A stretch of 64,000 nucleotides of DNA. It comes from Sphingomonas nostoxanthinifaciens. Lineage in GTDB: Bacteria > Pseudomonadota > Alphaproteobacteria > Sphingomonadales > Sphingomonadaceae. The notes beneath the pieces are model-generated. The model was not told where the DNA came from. It made no database searches and was given only the letters and a program-made list of their open reading frames with translations. The translations under genes were made by a program, and so were the position numbers. The stretch is taken from the NCBI RefSeq assembly GCF_019930585.1, contig NZ_CP082839.1, positions 2,228,001-2,292,000 on the forward strand, in the 5' to 3' direction. This document shows positions 9,142 to 19,497 of this stretch, piece after piece (within the stretch, counting starts at the first letter, position 1; every line of letters begins with the position of its first letter).

Positions 9142-11147
9142 GCCCGGCTCCCCAGTTCGGCCAGCCACTCGGTCGTGCGCGATGCACGGCGGCCGCGATC
9201 GACCCGCGCCACTTCGGCGGCCGGGATTTCGTATTCGTCATGGTCGCGCCAGGCGAACCACACGAACGTGCCGTAGGCGCCCACGAAGCACACCGCGACC
9301 AGCCACCAGATGTGCCAGATCAGCGCGAAGCCCATGATCGTGGTGAAGAAGGCCACGACCACGCCGGTGGCGCTGTTGAGCGGCATTTCGATCGGCTGAT
9401 AATCGGGCTCGTCGGCCAGGCGCTGACGCTCGATCGCCGCCTGCTTGATGCCCCAATAGGCCTCTTCGCCATGCACGTCGGGCGTCACCGCGAAGTTGAA
9501 CGACGGCGGCGGCGACGGCGTGACCCACTCCAGGCTGCGGCCGTTCCACGGGTCGCCGGTCACGTCGCGCAGCTTGTCGCGCTGCATGATGCTGACGACG
9601 AGCTGGATGACCTGCGCGGCCACGCCCGCCGCGGTGATCGCAACGCCGATCGCGGCAGCCGCGATCAGTGCGCCCCATTCGACATGGTCAACATGCTGCA
9701 GTCGGCGGGTCATGCCGTCCAGGCCGAGCATGTACATCGGGATGAAGGTGGCGAGGAAGCCCGTCACCGACAGCCAGAAGGCGGCCTTGCCCCAGCCTGG
9801 GTGCAGGCGGAAACCGAACGCCTTCGGGAACCAATATTCGTAGCCCGCCAGCGCGCCGAAGACGACGCCGCCGATGATGACGTTGTGGAAGTGGGCTACC
9901 AGGAACATCGAGTTGTGAAGCACGAAGTCCGCCGGCGGCACCGCGAGCAGCACGCCGGTCATGCCGCCGACGGTGAAGGTCACGACGAACGCCAGCGACC
10001 ACAACATCGGCACTTCGAGCCGCACGCGGCCGCCGTACATCGTGAAGAGCCAGTTGTAGATCTTCACGCCGGTGCCGACCGCGATGATCGATGTGGCGAT
10101 GCCGAAGAAGGCGTTGACGTCGCCGCCCGCACCCATCGTGAAGAAGTGGTGCAGCCACACGACGAACGACACGGCGACGATGAACAGGGTCGCCGCGACC
10201 ATCGAGCGATAGCCGAACAGCGGCTTCTGCGAGAAGGTCGAGAAGATCTCGGAGAAGATGCCGAACGCGGGCAGGACGAGGATGTAGACCTCGGGATGGC
10301 CCCACGCCCAGATCAGGTTGACGAACATCATCATGTTGCCGCCGGCTTCGTTCGTGAAGAAGTGGAAGCCGAGGTAACGGTCGAGCAGCAGCATCGCGAG
10401 CGTCGCGGTCAGGATCGGGAACGCGGCGACGATCAGCATGTTGGACGCAAGGCTGGTCCAGCAGAACATCGGCATGCGCAGATAGTTCATGCCGGGCGCG
10501 CGCATCTTGAGGATGGTCGTGACGATGTTGATGCCGGCGGTCAGCGTGCCGACCCCCGATATCTGCAGCGCCCACAGATAATAATCGACGCCCACGCCGG
10601 GCGAATATTTCAGCTCGCTGAGCGGCGGATAAGGCAGCCAGCCGGTGCGCGCGAACTCGCCGATGACGAGGCTGATGTTGACCAGCAGCGCACCGCTTGC
10701 CGTCAGCCAGAAGCCGGTCGAGTTGAGCGTTGGGAAGGCAACGTCACGCACGCCGAGCTGCAACGGCACGACGAAGTTCATCAGGCCGATCACGAACGGC
10801 ATCGCGCCGAAGAAGATCATGATCGTGCCGTGGGCGGAGAAGACCTGGTTGAAGTGCTCCGGCGGCAGATAGCCATGGGCACTTCCCATCGCGAACAGCT
10901 GCTGCGAGCGCATCATGATCGCATCGGCAAAGCCGCGCAGCAGCATCAGCACCGCGAGAATGATGTACATCACGCCGATGCGCTTGTGGTCGACGCTCGT
11001 CAGCCACTCGTGCCAGAGATAGGGCCACCAGCCCTTGACGGTGACCAGCGCGAGCACGCCGAGTACACCCAGCCCGACGCAGCCAGCGGCAATGAGGGGA
11101 ATGGGCTGATCGAACGGGATCGCCGACCAGTCTAGCTTACCGAGCAT
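9138..11147 (-). CDS. cyoB: cytochrome o ubiquinol oxidase subunit I (haem-copper catalytic subunit)
   Basis: A 669-residue catalytic subunit with about 15 transmembrane helices; it oxidises ubiquinol, reduces oxygen to water and pumps protons. The HPEVYIL loop with the His-Tyr crosslink pair, the HH pair in [11 protein letters not shown], and the HFHNVIIGG haem ligands are all present. The residues known from the E. coli quinol site are kept: Arg and Asp in [13 protein letters not shown], and His and Gln in HFNQVF. These show a quinol rather than a cytochrome c oxidase. The start at 11147 lies four bases after the cyoA stop. Confidence 0.97.
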   Translation of the reverse strand: MLGKLDWSAIPFDQPIPLIAAGCVGLGVLGVLALVTVKGWWPYLWHEWLTSVDHKRIGVMYIILAVLMLLRGFADAIMMRSQQLFAMGSAHGYLPPEHFNQVFSAHGTIMIFFGAMPFVIGLMNFVVPLQLGVRDVAFPTLNSTGFWLTASGALLVNISLVIGEFARTGWLPYPPLSELKYSPGVGVDYYLWALQISGVGTLTAGINIVTTILKMRAPGMNYLRMPMFCWTSLASNMLIVAAFPILTATLAMLLLDRYLGFHFFTNEAGGNMMMFVNLIWAWGHPEVYILVLPAFGIFSEIFSTFSQKPLFGYRSMVAATLFIVAVSFVVWLHHFFTMGAGGDVNAFFGIATSIIAVGTGVKIYNWLFTMYGGRVRLEVPMLWSLAFVVTFTVGGMTGVLLAVPPADFVLHNSMFLVAHFHNVIIGGVVFGALAGYEYWFPKAFGFRLHPGWGKAAFWLSVTGFLATFIPMYMLGLDGMTRRLQHVDHVEWGALIAAAAIGVAITAAGVAAQVIQLVVSIMQRDKLRDVTGDPWNGRSLEWVTPSPPPSFNFAVTPDVHGEEAYWGIKQAAIERQRLADEPDYQPIEMPLNSATGVVVAFFTTIMGFALIWHIWWLVAVCFVGAYGTFVWFAWRDHDEYEIPAAEVARVDRGRRASRTTEWLAELGSRA

Positions 11148-11151
11148 CTGT

Positions 11152-12063
11152 TCAGCTCTCCGAGCGGGGTGAAACGGTCGCATCAGGCCGGCCGACCTGC
11201 GGCCCGGGGGCCGACGGCAGCTTCTGCGTAGTGATGGCGTCGAACAGGCGCGGATCGACCGCGCGATAGGTGAACGGCTTCACGTCCTCGCTCTGCTTCG
11301 ACAGCTCGGCATAGCCTGCGCCGTCGAGCACCGGGCCCGCGCCATGCGCGCCGGACGCCCATTGCGCGAACTGCGCGGCGGGCACCGAGTCCACCTCGAA
11401 ATGCATGCCGGAGAAGCCGTCGCCGCTGAACTGCGTGGATTCGCCATAATAGGTGCCGGGCTTGTCGGCCTGGAGCGAGACCTGCGTCGCCATGCCGTTC
11501 ATCGCCATGACCATCGAGCCGAGCTGCGGCACGAAGAAGCCGTTCATCACGCTCGCGGAGGTGAGCGTGAAATGCACCGGCACGCCGGCCGGCATCACCA
11601 GCTTGTTGACGCTGGCCACGCCCTGCTCCGGATAGATGAACAGCCACTTCCAATCGAGCGCGACGACCTGCACCTCGACCGGCTTGATCTTCGAATCCAG
11701 CGGCTTGAACACGTCGAGACGATGACTGCCGACCCAGATCACGCCGCCCAGGAACAGGATGACGACGATCGGGATCGACCAGACGACCAGTTCGACGCGA
11801 CCCGAATGGGCCCAGTCGGGCAAATAGCGCGCGCGCTTATTGTCGGCGCGATACCACCAGGCGAACCAGAAGGTGGCAATGATCGTCGGGACGACGATGA
11901 CCAGCATGATGCCGAGCGAATTGTAGAGGATCTGCCGCTCCTGCAGCCCGACGGGGCCCTGCGGGTCCAGCAGCATGCCCGAGCAGCCGGTCAGACACGT
12001 CACCAGCGCAAGCGCCGCGATCGCTCTGGCCTTTGCCCCCAGCGCCCCTTTCGTCACCATCAT
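11152..12063 (-). CDS. cyoA: cytochrome o ubiquinol oxidase subunit II, lipoprotein
   Basis: A 303-residue subunit with a lipoprotein signal ending at LTGC (Cys27), two transmembrane helices (about 44-70 and 89-110) and a periplasmic cupredoxin-like domain. The CuA ligands of cytochrome c oxidases are absent (the region reads [11 protein letters not shown]), as expected for a quinol oxidase. It is the first gene of cyoABCD, so the operon promoter must lie in the 99 bases upstream (12064-12162), where I see no clear -35/-10 pair. Two consecutive ATG codons are available as the start. Confidence 0.95.
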   Translation of the reverse strand: MMVTKGALGAKARAIAALALVTCLTGCSGMLLDPQGPVGLQERQILYNSLGIMLVIVVPTIIATFWFAWWYRADNKRARYLPDWAHSGRVELVVWSIPIVVILFLGGVIWVGSHRLDVFKPLDSKIKPVEVQVVALDWKWLFIYPEQGVASVNKLVMPAGVPVHFTLTSASVMNGFFVPQLGSMVMAMNGMATQVSLQADKPGTYYGESTQFSGDGFSGMHFEVDSVPAAQFAQWASGAHGAGPVLDGAGYAELSKQSEDVKPFTYRAVDPRLFDAITTQKLPSAPGPQVGRPDATVSPRSES

Positions 12064-12162
12064 CCGGCTTAGTTCCTTGAAATCCGCGATCCCCTTACCC
12101 CCCTATTCCGAAAAGTGCACCGGGAGAAGATTGCGTAGACTGTCAGCGCGATTGCATGATTC

Positions 12163-13971
12163 TCAACCGGCTTTTTGCGTGGCGATCCAGGCGTCGATCT
12201 TCCGTTCGAGCACGCCCATCGGCAACGCGCCGGTATCGAGCACCTGCGCATGGAAGGCGCGCGGATCGAAGCGACTGCCCAGCGCCGCCATCGCCTTCGC
12301 CTTGCAGCGCGCGATGGTCATCTGACCAACCTTGTAGGCGAGCGCCTGGCCGGGGATGGCGATGTAACGCTCCACCTCGGCGGTGGCGTCGGTGACGCTT
12401 TCGGGCGAATTGTCGAGCATGTAGCGGATCGATTGGTCGCGGTTCCAGCCATAGGCATGGATACCGCTGTCGACGACCAGCCGCATCGCGCGGAGCATCT
12501 CGTCGTTCAGGCCGCCGATGCGCTGCCACGGATCGGTTTCCATGCCGAGTTCGCGCCACAGGCTTTCGGCATAGAGCGCCCAGCCCTCGACGAAGGCGGT
12601 GTTGCCACCGAACCGCATGAAGGGCGGAAGCGCCGCATTTTCCTGCGCCAGGCTGATCTGGAAATGATGCCCCGGCTCGGCTTCGTGCAGGAACAACGTC
12701 TCCATCTCCCACGTCAGGCGCGATGGCAGATCATAGCTGTTATAATAGAAGACACCCGGCCGCGAACCGTCGGGCGTGCCCGAATTGTACGATCCGCCGG
12801 CGGCGGTCTTTTCCTGGTAGGCCGGCACCGGCCGGATCTCGAGTTGCGTGCGCGGGAAGGTCGAGAATTGCTCGCCCAGCCGCTGCTCGACCCGCGTCTT
12901 GATCGCGAAGAAGCCGTCGCGCAGTTCGGCCGCGCTCTTGGGCTGGAAGCGCGGTGCGGTGCGCAGATAGGTGAAGAACTCCTGCGGGCTGCCCTTGAAG
13001 CCGACCTTCGCCTGCTCCTCCGCCAATTCGGCGCGGATGCGCGCGACCTCGGCCAGCCCCATTTCGTGAACCTGCTTTGCGGTCAGCGGCAGCGTCGTGT
13101 TGGACCGGATCTGATAGGCGTAGAACAGATCGCCGCCCTTCATCCCCGACAGGCCGACACTCGGCCGCGCGGCCGGCAGATAGTCAGCCTTGAGGAAGTC
13201 GCGCAGCTGCCGCTCGGCCGGGATCAGGACATCGCGCACCTGCGCGGCATAGGCGGCGCGCAGCCGCGCCTGCTGTGCGGCGGGGATGGTCGCCGGGAAC
13301 ATCGTCGCCGGCCCATAGAAGGTCGAACCCTCGACCCCCTGCCCGATCTGAGCATCGAACTGGTCGATCATGTTGCGCACGACCAGCTGCGGCTCGACGA
13401 TGCCGGCGGCGATGCCCTGGCGGAAGCGGCCGATCGCCTCGATCAACAGCTTCGCATAAGCGCGGTTGCGGGCCAGGTTGCTGTCATAATCCGCGACCGT
13501 CTTGAACGGCGCCGCGCCCTTGCCCGACGCCATGTCGGGATACCAGATGTGGATGCCCTGAAAATGGTCGATCGGCGTGACCTTGGCGATCTCGGTCAGC
13601 GTCGGATCGTCGAGCAGCGCAAGGTCGTTCTGCAGGCCCCATTCGAACGTATCGTAGGCGATGCGATCGGTGCCATCGAGCTTCGCCCGGCCGATGGCGT
13701 GCAATGCGGCCAGATCGTGCTTCGTGGCGGCGCGCTCGGCATCGAAGTGCGCATCGCTGAACGGATCGCCGATCCGATCCGCATAGCGCAGGTCGCCGCG
13801 CTGGAGCGCGTTGAGCGGATTGCGTCGGAGGCTCGCCTCGTCGCTCGCTGCGAACAGGGCAATCAGCCGGTCATGCTCGGCGGTCGCCGCACGCGTCGCG
13901 GGGGTCGCCCCGGCGAGTGCCGTGCCGGAGAGGAGAAGCAGGGCAGCAGACAAAAAGCCGAACGAACGCAA
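12163..13971 (-). CDS. secreted DUF885-family protein, probable metallo-hydrolase
   Basis: A 602-residue DUF885 protein. The family signatures are HEAEPGHHFQ (about 429-438), which resembles a zinc-peptidase HExxPGHH site, and EGWALYAE (about 462-469). The N-terminus LRSFGFLSAALLLLSG is a signal peptide, placing it in the periplasm. A TTG start at 13971 is chosen because GGAGG sits seven bases upstream and translation from it gives the signal peptide directly; the only upstream ATG (14028) would add 19 unlikely residues. A second protein of this family, with the same modelled length of 602 residues, lies at 48842-50650. The substrate is unknown; dipeptide-like compounds are plausible. Confidence 0.85.
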   Translation of the reverse strand: MRSFGFLSAALLLLSGTALAGATPATRAATAEHDRLIALFAASDEASLRRNPLNALQRGDLRYADRIGDPFSDAHFDAERAATKHDLAALHAIGRAKLDGTDRIAYDTFEWGLQNDLALLDDPTLTEIAKVTPIDHFQGIHIWYPDMASGKGAAPFKTVADYDSNLARNRAYAKLLIEAIGRFRQGIAAGIVEPQLVVRNMIDQFDAQIGQGVEGSTFYGPATMFPATIPAAQQARLRAAYAAQVRDVLIPAERQLRDFLKADYLPAARPSVGLSGMKGGDLFYAYQIRSNTTLPLTAKQVHEMGLAEVARIRAELAEEQAKVGFKGSPQEFFTYLRTAPRFQPKSAAELRDGFFAIKTRVEQRLGEQFSTFPRTQLEIRPVPAYQEKTAAGGSYNSGTPDGSRPGVFYYNSYDLPSRLTWEMETLFLHEAEPGHHFQISLAQENAALPPFMRFGGNTAFVEGWALYAESLWRELGMETDPWQRIGGLNDEMLRAMRLVVDSGIHAYGWNRDQSIRYMLDNSPESVTDATAEVERYIAIPGQALAYKVGQMTIARCKAKAMAALGSRFDPRAFHAQVLDTGALPMGVLERKIDAWIATQKAG

Positions 13972-14102
13972 TGGGAAGCCTCCACGGGAATGGCATCCGT
14001 CTAGCCGAACGCCGCGGAGGCGCAACAATCCTACTGCTTGACCGCCATGAGGTGCCTCGCAGCACCGTTTGACCTTGCGCGCCCGGGCGGCGACAACGCG
14101 TC

Positions 14103-15872
14103 ATGGCCTCCGCCTTCAACCCCACCGGCTTCAGCGATGCGCTGGTGATCCTTGGCGCCGCAGGCGTGGTGATCCCGGCGTTCGCCCGCTGGCGCATCAA
14201 CCCGGTGATCGGATTCATCCTCGTCGGCATCGCGGTCGGACCGGCCGGGCTGGGCAGCTTCGTCGGACGCGCGCCCTGGCTATCATGGGTCACCATCACC
14301 AACCCGCACGCGATCGAGCCGTTCGCCGAGCTGGGCATCGTCATGCTACTCTTCTCGATCGGCCTGGAACTGTCGTTCCGCCGCTTGTGGGCGATGCGGC
14401 GCGCGGTGTTCGGGCTCGGCGCGGCGGAACTGGCCGGCAGCGCGATATTGCTCGGGATGGGGTTCTGGCTCGCGGGCCAGACGATCCAGAGCGCCTTCGG
14501 GCTCGGTATGGCGCTGGCCTTGTCATCGACCGCGCTCGTCCTGCCGATCGCCGGCACGCGCGGTCCGGTCGGCGAGCGCGCCTTTGCCATGCTGCTGTTC
14601 GAGGATCTGGCGCTGGTGCCGATCATCTTCGCGCTTGGTGCGCTCGCGCCGCACGGGGGCGAAGGCGGCGGCTGGCAGGTGGCGCGCACGCTCGCGCTCG
14701 GCGGCGTGACGGTCGGCGTCCTCCTGGTGGGCGGCCGGTGGCTGTTGCCGCGGCTGTTCGCGCAGGCGGCGCGCACCAAGAGCCCCGAACTGTTCCTCGC
14801 TGCCAGCCTGCTGGTGGTCATCCTCGCGAGCCTCGCCACCAGCGCCGCAGGGCTGTCGCCGATCGTGGGCGCGCTGCTCGCCGGCGTGCTGATCGCCGAG
14901 ACCGACTATCATGGCGAGGTCGAACTGATGACCGCGCCGTTCAAGGGCCTGGCGCTCGGCGTGTTCCTCATCACGGTCGGCATGAGCCTCGACCTGCGCG
15001 TGGTCGGGCGGTTCGGCCCGGCGCTTACGGCTGCCGTCCTGACCGTGGTGGCGGTCAAGACGCTGGTGACCGGCCTGCTGCTCCGCGTGCGCGGCGCCGA
15101 ACGCGGCGTGAGCCTCGAGACCGGCCTGCTGATGTCGGCGCCGTCGGAAACCACGCTGATCGTCCTCGGCACCGCATCGGCGGTCGGGATGATCGATCGT
15201 GAGACCGCTGCATTCTGGCAGATCGTCACCGCGATCGGGCTCACCATCACGCCGCTGCTGGCGATGGCGGGACGCCGCCTCGCGCTCGGCGTCGATCGCC
15301 ACCAGGCCGAGGCGGTCCCGCCGGTGAGCGACGATGCGCGCCGCGCGCTGATCGTCGGTTTCGGCCGGGTCGGACGGCTGGTCGCGCAGATGTTCGATGC
15401 GCACGAGCTGCCCTATCTGGCGGTCGATGCGGATGCCGATACCGTGCGCGCGGCGCGAAAGCGTGGCTATCAGGTGATCTTCGGTGACATCACGCGGCCG
15501 GGCATGATCGACCATCTGGCAGCGGGCAGCGCAAGCGCGGTGGTGCTGACGATGGACGATCCGGTCCAGCTTGTCCGACTGACGGCGCGGCTGCGCGACG
15601 CCCACCCCGATCTGACGATCGTCGCCCGGGCGCGCGACCCGAATCATGCGGCGCAGCTCTATCGCGCCGGGGCGACCGACGCCGTGCCGGAGACCATCGA
15701 ATCGTCGCTCCAGCTTTCCGAGGCGGCGTTGGTGGATCTGGGCGTCGCGATGGGGCCGGTCATCGCCTCGATCCACGAGAAACGCGCCCAATTGCGCGCC
15801 AAGATCATGGAAATGGCGGATACCGGCCGGGAGCCGCCGCTGCGCCGCCGCACGATCGTCGACGATCATTGA
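14103..15872 (+). CDS. monovalent cation:proton antiporter-2 (CPA2) family protein with RCK domain, KefB/KefC-like
   Basis: A 589-residue inner-membrane antiporter with about 12-13 transmembrane helices in the first 390 residues, including the family stretch FEDLALVP (166-173) and LSSTALVLP. A cytoplasmic TrkA-N/RCK nucleotide-binding domain follows (GFGRVGR at 419-425, then an acidic residue after the second strand in YLAVDAD). It probably exchanges K+ or Na+ for protons under nucleotide or thiol control. It is transcribed divergently from the DUF885 gene across a 131-base gap. Ion specificity cannot be read from the sequence. Confidence 0.9.
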   Translation: MASAFNPTGFSDALVILGAAGVVIPAFARWRINPVIGFILVGIAVGPAGLGSFVGRAPWLSWVTITNPHAIEPFAELGIVMLLFSIGLELSFRRLWAMRRAVFGLGAAELAGSAILLGMGFWLAGQTIQSAFGLGMALALSSTALVLPIAGTRGPVGERAFAMLLFEDLALVPIIFALGALAPHGGEGGGWQVARTLALGGVTVGVLLVGGRWLLPRLFAQAARTKSPELFLAASLLVVILASLATSAAGLSPIVGALLAGVLIAETDYHGEVELMTAPFKGLALGVFLITVGMSLDLRVVGRFGPALTAAVLTVVAVKTLVTGLLLRVRGAERGVSLETGLLMSAPSETTLIVLGTASAVGMIDRETAAFWQIVTAIGLTITPLLAMAGRRLALGVDRHQAEAVPPVSDDARRALIVGFGRVGRLVAQMFDAHELPYLAVDADADTVRAARKRGYQVIFGDITRPGMIDHLAAGSASAVVLTMDDPVQLVRLTARLRDAHPDLTIVARARDPNHAAQLYRAGATDAVPETIESSLQLSEAALVDLGVAMGPVIASIHEKRAQLRAKIMEMADTGREPPLRRRTIVDDH

Positions 15873-15923
15873 AGGTGGGCGAGGACGGCAGGTCCTGGGG
15901 GGAAGAACCGCCCCCGCCCGAGC

Positions 15924-15952
15924 CCTCTCCGCTACAGGGGGGTGCGGAGAGG
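15924..15952 (+). terminator. hairpin downstream of the CPA2 antiporter gene
   Basis: CCTCTCCGC (15924-15932) pairs perfectly with GCGGAGAGG (15944-15952) across an 11-base loop, 52 bases after the antiporter stop codon. No T-run follows, so it may be a Rho-assisted terminator or a barrier before oxyR. Confidence 0.4.
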
Positions 15953-16058
15953 ACTATATGATATGGTATCGGCAGACGCCGACACAGGGGCCTTTGCTGC
16001 ATCGCACGCAATGCGCTAATTGATTAAATCGCGCGACGCTGATCGATTTGGACACTTA

Positions 16059-16970
16059 ATGGCCACTTACCTGCCGACGCTCAAGCAGCTTCAATATCTT
16101 GTCGCGTTGCGCGACACGGGGCACTTCGGTCGCGCGGCCGACGCCTGCTACGTGACGCAGTCGACGCTGTCGGCGGGGTTGCGCGAGCTCGAGTCGCTGC
16201 TCGGCATCACGCTGGTCGAGCGAACGCGCCGCGTCGTGCGCTTCACGCCGCTGGGGCTGAAGATCGCCGAAAAGGGTGAGCGCGTCCTGCGACAGGCCGA
16301 AGAACTTGCCGCGCTTGCGAAGGCGGCGGGCAAGCCGTTGTCCGGCGAGCTGCGCATGGGCGTCATCCCGACGATCGCGCCGTTCATGCTGCCGCGCGTC
16401 CTGGGCCGACTGCGCAGCGAATGGCCCGACCTCAAGCTCTACCTGCGCGAGGAGACGTCGGGAGCGGCTTGCGAATCGCTGCATCGCGGCCATGTCGATT
16501 GCGTATTGCTCGCGCTGCCTTACGCATGCGGCGAAATCGAGCATGTCGACCTGTTCACCGATCGGCTGTTCGTCGCCGTCTCCGCCGAGCAGGCGGAGGG
16601 CATGCCCGACATCGTGCCCGCCAGCGGCATCGACGAGCGCCAGCTGCTGCTGCTGGAAGACGGCCACTGCCTCAAGGATCATGTGCTCGCCGCCTGCAAC
16701 CGGCCCGAGTTGCGGGCCGAAGCGACGATGATGGGCACATCGCTGCACACACTGGTGCAGATGGTCGACAACGGGCTTGGTGTGACGATGCTGCCCGAAA
16801 TGGCCATCAAGGCAGGCATTCTCGATCACACACGCGTGGTGGCGCGCCCGCTGGATGCGGCACACCCGTCGCGGCGGATCGCACTCGTCTGGCGCGCCGG
16901 TTCGCCGCGTGACAAGGAGTTCCGCCTGCTTGCCGACGCACTGCGTCAGGCCCGTGAGGCGGCTGCCTGA
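16059..16970 (+). CDS. oxyR: hydrogen-peroxide-sensing LysR-family regulator OxyR
   Basis: A 303-residue LysR-type activator (E. coli OxyR has 305). The N-terminal winged helix-turn-helix spans about 7-65 (LRDTGHFGRAADACYVTQST). The effector domain contains LLLLEDGHCLKDHVLAAC, in which Cys204 and Cys213 are nine residues apart, as Cys199 and Cys208 are in E. coli OxyR; these form the peroxide-induced disulfide. It would activate catalase and alkyl-hydroperoxide reductase genes, none of which are in this window. The start at 16059 (MATYLPTLKQ) fits the family; an upstream in-frame TTG is less likely. Confidence 0.88.
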   Translation: MATYLPTLKQLQYLVALRDTGHFGRAADACYVTQSTLSAGLRELESLLGITLVERTRRVVRFTPLGLKIAEKGERVLRQAEELAALAKAAGKPLSGELRMGVIPTIAPFMLPRVLGRLRSEWPDLKLYLREETSGAACESLHRGHVDCVLLALPYACGEIEHVDLFTDRLFVAVSAEQAEGMPDIVPASGIDERQLLLLEDGHCLKDHVLAACNRPELRAEATMMGTSLHTLVQMVDNGLGVTMLPEMAIKAGILDHTRVVARPLDAAHPSRRIALVWRAGSPRDKEFRLLADALRQAREAAA

Positions 16971-17288
16971 CCGGCGCTGTCGAAGTGGTCAGAACGTTAC
17001 GCCCAGAGCGTAACTCGCAAGTGCAGGATTTTCATGTATTTCGCCGCTGGGCAGCCCCAGCCGAAGCTGATATAGGTTTGCCTCGCAGTAAGTTGCGTGA
17101 TGGTAATTCTGGTACGCAGTCCGCGGGGTTTGTCCGATCCTGTGACGTACCTAGACCTTGATCGTCGCAGGCGTATATCGTGCTGCGCCGTGAACATAGG
17201 TGGCCGGGGGGTCTGCCGAAGGTTCACGTTTTCGGCGGTCGCCGCAAGGCGCTTCCACCGAAGCCGATCAGGCTCTAGGGCTCGCGTG
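16971..17288. other. 318-base intergenic region between oxyR and ispDF
   Basis: There is no intact gene here. It contains an outer-membrane-protein-like remnant on the minus strand (16989-17150) and, within that, a 7-bp perfect hairpin (16996-17002 with 17008-17014, loop CCAGA) that could end oxyR transcription. The right half must hold the ispDF promoter, but I could not pick convincing -35/-10 boxes. Confidence 0.5.
16989..17150 (-). pseudogene. possible relic of the C-terminus of an outer-membrane beta-barrel protein
   Basis: On the minus strand a 53-codon frame without a start codon ends at TGA 16989-16991. Its translation alternates hydrophobic and polar residues ([14 protein letters not shown], then a turn, then ASYALGVTF) and ends in Phe, the pattern of the last two strands of a TonB-dependent receptor or other barrel. 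An in-frame TAG at 17151-17153 breaks the frame, and similar-looking sequence seems to continue beyond it. This could be a chance reading in a short gap. Confidence 0.3.
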
Positions 17289-18443
17289 ATGCAGCAGCGA
17301 ACCGCAGCCCTCATCGTCGCCGCCGGGCAGGGCCTTCGGGCAGGTGGTGAACTTCCGAAGCAATATCAGTCGATCGCCGGTCAGCCGGTGCTGGCGCATG
17401 CGATCGATGCGCTGGGCGCGCATAGTGCGATCGGCCGCATCCAGGTGGTGATCGGCGCTGGGCAGGAGGCACTCTACGCCGGCGCGATCGGCAGCCGCAT
17501 GCTGCCGCCGCCGGTTACGGGCGGAGCCACGCGCCGCGACTCGGTCTTGGCCGGGCTGGCCGCGATCGACGCCGACCGCGTCCTGATCCACGACGCCGCG
17601 CGACCATTCGTGCCGATGGCGGTGATCGACCGATTGCTCGCCAGTCTCGACGCGGCCGATGGCGCCGTGCCCGTGCTGCCGATCGCCGACACGCTGGCCG
17701 AGCATGGCGCGACGCTCGGCGCGACCGTCCCTCGCGAGGCACTGGTCCGGGTGCAGACGCCGCAGGCATTCCGCGCCGATGCGATCCGCGCCGCGCATGC
17801 CGCGTGGGATCCCGCCCGCGAAGCGACCGACGATGCGCAGATGCTGCGCGCGTTGGGGCGCGTCGTCGCGACGGTCGAGGGCTCGCCTTTGCTCGACAAG
17901 CTCACGCAGGCGTCCGACCTTGCCGCTGCCGAGCGGCGGCTCGCACCGCTGATGGTATCGCGCACGGCGCTGGGGTTCGATGTCCACGCCTTCACCGATG
18001 GCGACTCGATCCAGCTTGGCGGCATCACCATCCCGCACAGCCATGCGCTCGCCGGCCATTCGGACGCCGACGTTGCGCTGCACGCGATTACCGATGCGCT
18101 GCTCGGCACCATCGGCGACGGCGATATCGGCACGCATTTCCCGCCGTCGGATCCGCAATGGCGCGGTGCGGCGTCGGACCGTTTCCTGGCGCATGCGCGC
18201 AATCTGGTGGTCGAGGCCGGCGGCCGTATCGACCATGTCGACGTGACGATCATCTGCGAGGCGCCCAAGGTCGGCCCGCACCGCCCGGCGATCCGCGCGC
18301 GCATCGCCGCAATCCTGGGCCTGGCGGAGAGCAAGGTCAGCGTGAAGGCGACGACCACCGAGCAACTCGGCTTCACCGGCCGACGCGAGGGCATCGCCGC
18401 GCAGGCGCTCGCGACCGTCCGTCTGCCCGAGGATGCGGCATGA
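17289..18443 (+). CDS. ispDF: bifunctional 2-C-methyl-D-erythritol 4-phosphate cytidylyltransferase / 2-C-methyl-D-erythritol 2,4-cyclodiphosphate synthase
   Basis: A 384-residue fusion of two enzymes of the MEP isoprenoid pathway. The IspD half (about 1-225) has the CTP-binding [16 protein letters not shown] and the late basic motif region. The IspF half (about 228-384) has the zinc ligands in [17 protein letters not shown] and FPPSDPQW. Such fusions are usual in alphaproteobacteria. The ATG at 17289 is chosen by alignment of [13 protein letters not shown] with the family; the frame is open upstream but without support. Its stop overlaps the next gene as ATGA. Confidence 0.95.
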   Translation: MQQRTAALIVAAGQGLRAGGELPKQYQSIAGQPVLAHAIDALGAHSAIGRIQVVIGAGQEALYAGAIGSRMLPPPVTGGATRRDSVLAGLAAIDADRVLIHDAARPFVPMAVIDRLLASLDAADGAVPVLPIADTLAEHGATLGATVPREALVRVQTPQAFRADAIRAAHAAWDPAREATDDAQMLRALGRVVATVEGSPLLDKLTQASDLAAAERRLAPLMVSRTALGFDVHAFTDGDSIQLGGITIPHSHALAGHSDADVALHAITDALLGTIGDGDIGTHFPPSDPQWRGAASDRFLAHARNLVVEAGGRIDHVDVTIICEAPKVGPHRPAIRARIAAILGLAESKVSVKATTTEQLGFTGRREGIAAQALATVRLPEDAA

Positions 18444-18973
18444 AGCGCCTCGGCGCGATGCTGATGCTGGCGGCGATGCCTGGATTCACGCAGGCGCAGA
18501 CAATGGTCTGCGTCCCGCGCACGCAAGCGGCGGCGCTCGTCACCTTCGCGTTGCCGAGCCTGGTCGAGCGGCTGGCCGATCGCTGCCGGGCAAACCTGCC
18601 GCCGAACGCATATCTCAGCGTCAACGCCATGGCGCTGGCCGATCGTTACCGCCCGGACGCGGCGGCGGCGTGGCCCGAGGCACGACGCGCGATCGCGCGG
18701 GTCTTCGCGCAGTTCCTCGGTCAGCCGATGCCGGCCGACATGAATTCGGATCTGATCCGTACCCTCGCCGAACCCGCATTGGCCGAATTGCTTGCCAAGC
18801 AGGTCAGCCCGCGCGATTGCCAGACCGCCGACGAGGCGATCACCGACGCCGCCGCGCTTTCGGGCCGCGACGTCGGCCGGCTCGCCGCGCTGGCCGCCAC
18901 GATCGCCGATCGCAAGGGCAAGGGCATCGCCGGTATCCTCAGCATCTGTCCTTCCGGAAGCGTCGCCCCATGA
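18440..18973 (+). CDS. exported hypothetical protein between ispDF and pncC
   Basis: A 177-residue protein with a signal peptide ([20 protein letters not shown]) and three cysteines in the mature part besides a C-terminal one (MVCVP, RCRAN, RDCQT, SICPS). It overlaps ispDF upstream and pncC downstream, each by ATGA, so the three genes are translationally coupled. It contains no domain I recognise. Conservation of the position in sphingomonads is likely but not checked. Confidence 0.65.
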   Translation: MKRLGAMLMLAAMPGFTQAQTMVCVPRTQAAALVTFALPSLVERLADRCRANLPPNAYLSVNAMALADRYRPDAAAAWPEARRAIARVFAQFLGQPMPADMNSDLIRTLAEPALAELLAKQVSPRDCQTADEAITDAAALSGRDVGRLAALAATIADRKGKGIAGILSICPSGSVAP

Positions 18974-19497
18974 CCATCCTGCCCGATAAGCTCGTCGAAC
19001 TCGCCCAGCGCGTGATCGAGGAGAACCGCGCCGCCGGCCGCCGCATCTCGGTGGCGGAGAGCTGCACCGGCGGCCTCGTCAGCGCCGCGCTGACCGAGAT
19101 TGCCGGCTCTTCGGACGTGTTCGACGCGGGCTTCATCACCTACGCCGATGGCTCCAAGACCGCGCTGCTGGGTGTGGCGCAGGACGTGATCGAGACGTTC
19201 GGCGCGGTCAGCCTCGCCACTGCCTGGGCGATGGCGCACGGCGCGGTCGAGCGGTCGGGCAGCGACGTCGCCGTCGCGATCACCGGTATTGCCGGGCCCG
19301 GTGGCGGCAGCGAGAAGAAGCCGGTCGGCACGGTCGTGTTCGCGCGCGCCCGCCGCGGCGACGATCCCGAGCATGCCGTCACCGACCACCGCCAGTTCGG
19401 CGATCTCGGCCGGAGCGGCGTGCGACTTCAGGCGGCGCTGTGCGCGCTCGAGCTGCTGCTGCCTTCGGCCGACTCGCTCGCCATCCCGACACCGTAA
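18970..19497 (+). CDS. pncC: CinA C-terminal-domain protein, nicotinamide-nucleotide amidohydrolase
   Basis: A 175-residue stand-alone CinA C-terminal domain. The signature VAESCTGGL, the ITGIAGPGGGS loop and KPVGTVVFA match PncC, which converts NMN to nicotinate mononucleotide in NAD salvage. The N-terminal CinA (MoCF-like) domain is absent, which is normal for alphaproteobacterial copies next to ispDF. Its last 70 bases overlap the 3' end of the convergent RatA-like gene, so the two coding regions share DNA on opposite strands. Confidence 0.92.
   Translation: MTILPDKLVELAQRVIEENRAAGRRISVAESCTGGLVSAALTEIAGSSDVFDAGFITYADGSKTALLGVAQDVIETFGAVSLATAWAMAHGAVERSGSDVAVAITGIAGPGGGSEKKPVGTVVFARARRGDDPEHAVTDHRQFGDLGRSGVRLQAALCALELLLPSADSLAIPTP

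Noticed and set aside
9039..11135. Long plus-strand open frame opposite cyoB, rich in His/Arg/Asp
   Set aside because: Antisense shadow of a highly conserved gene; no recognisable motif or start context. The same applies to frames opposite glmS (6153-8390), the CoA-hydroxylase (35491-37854) and the last receptor (57493-59868).
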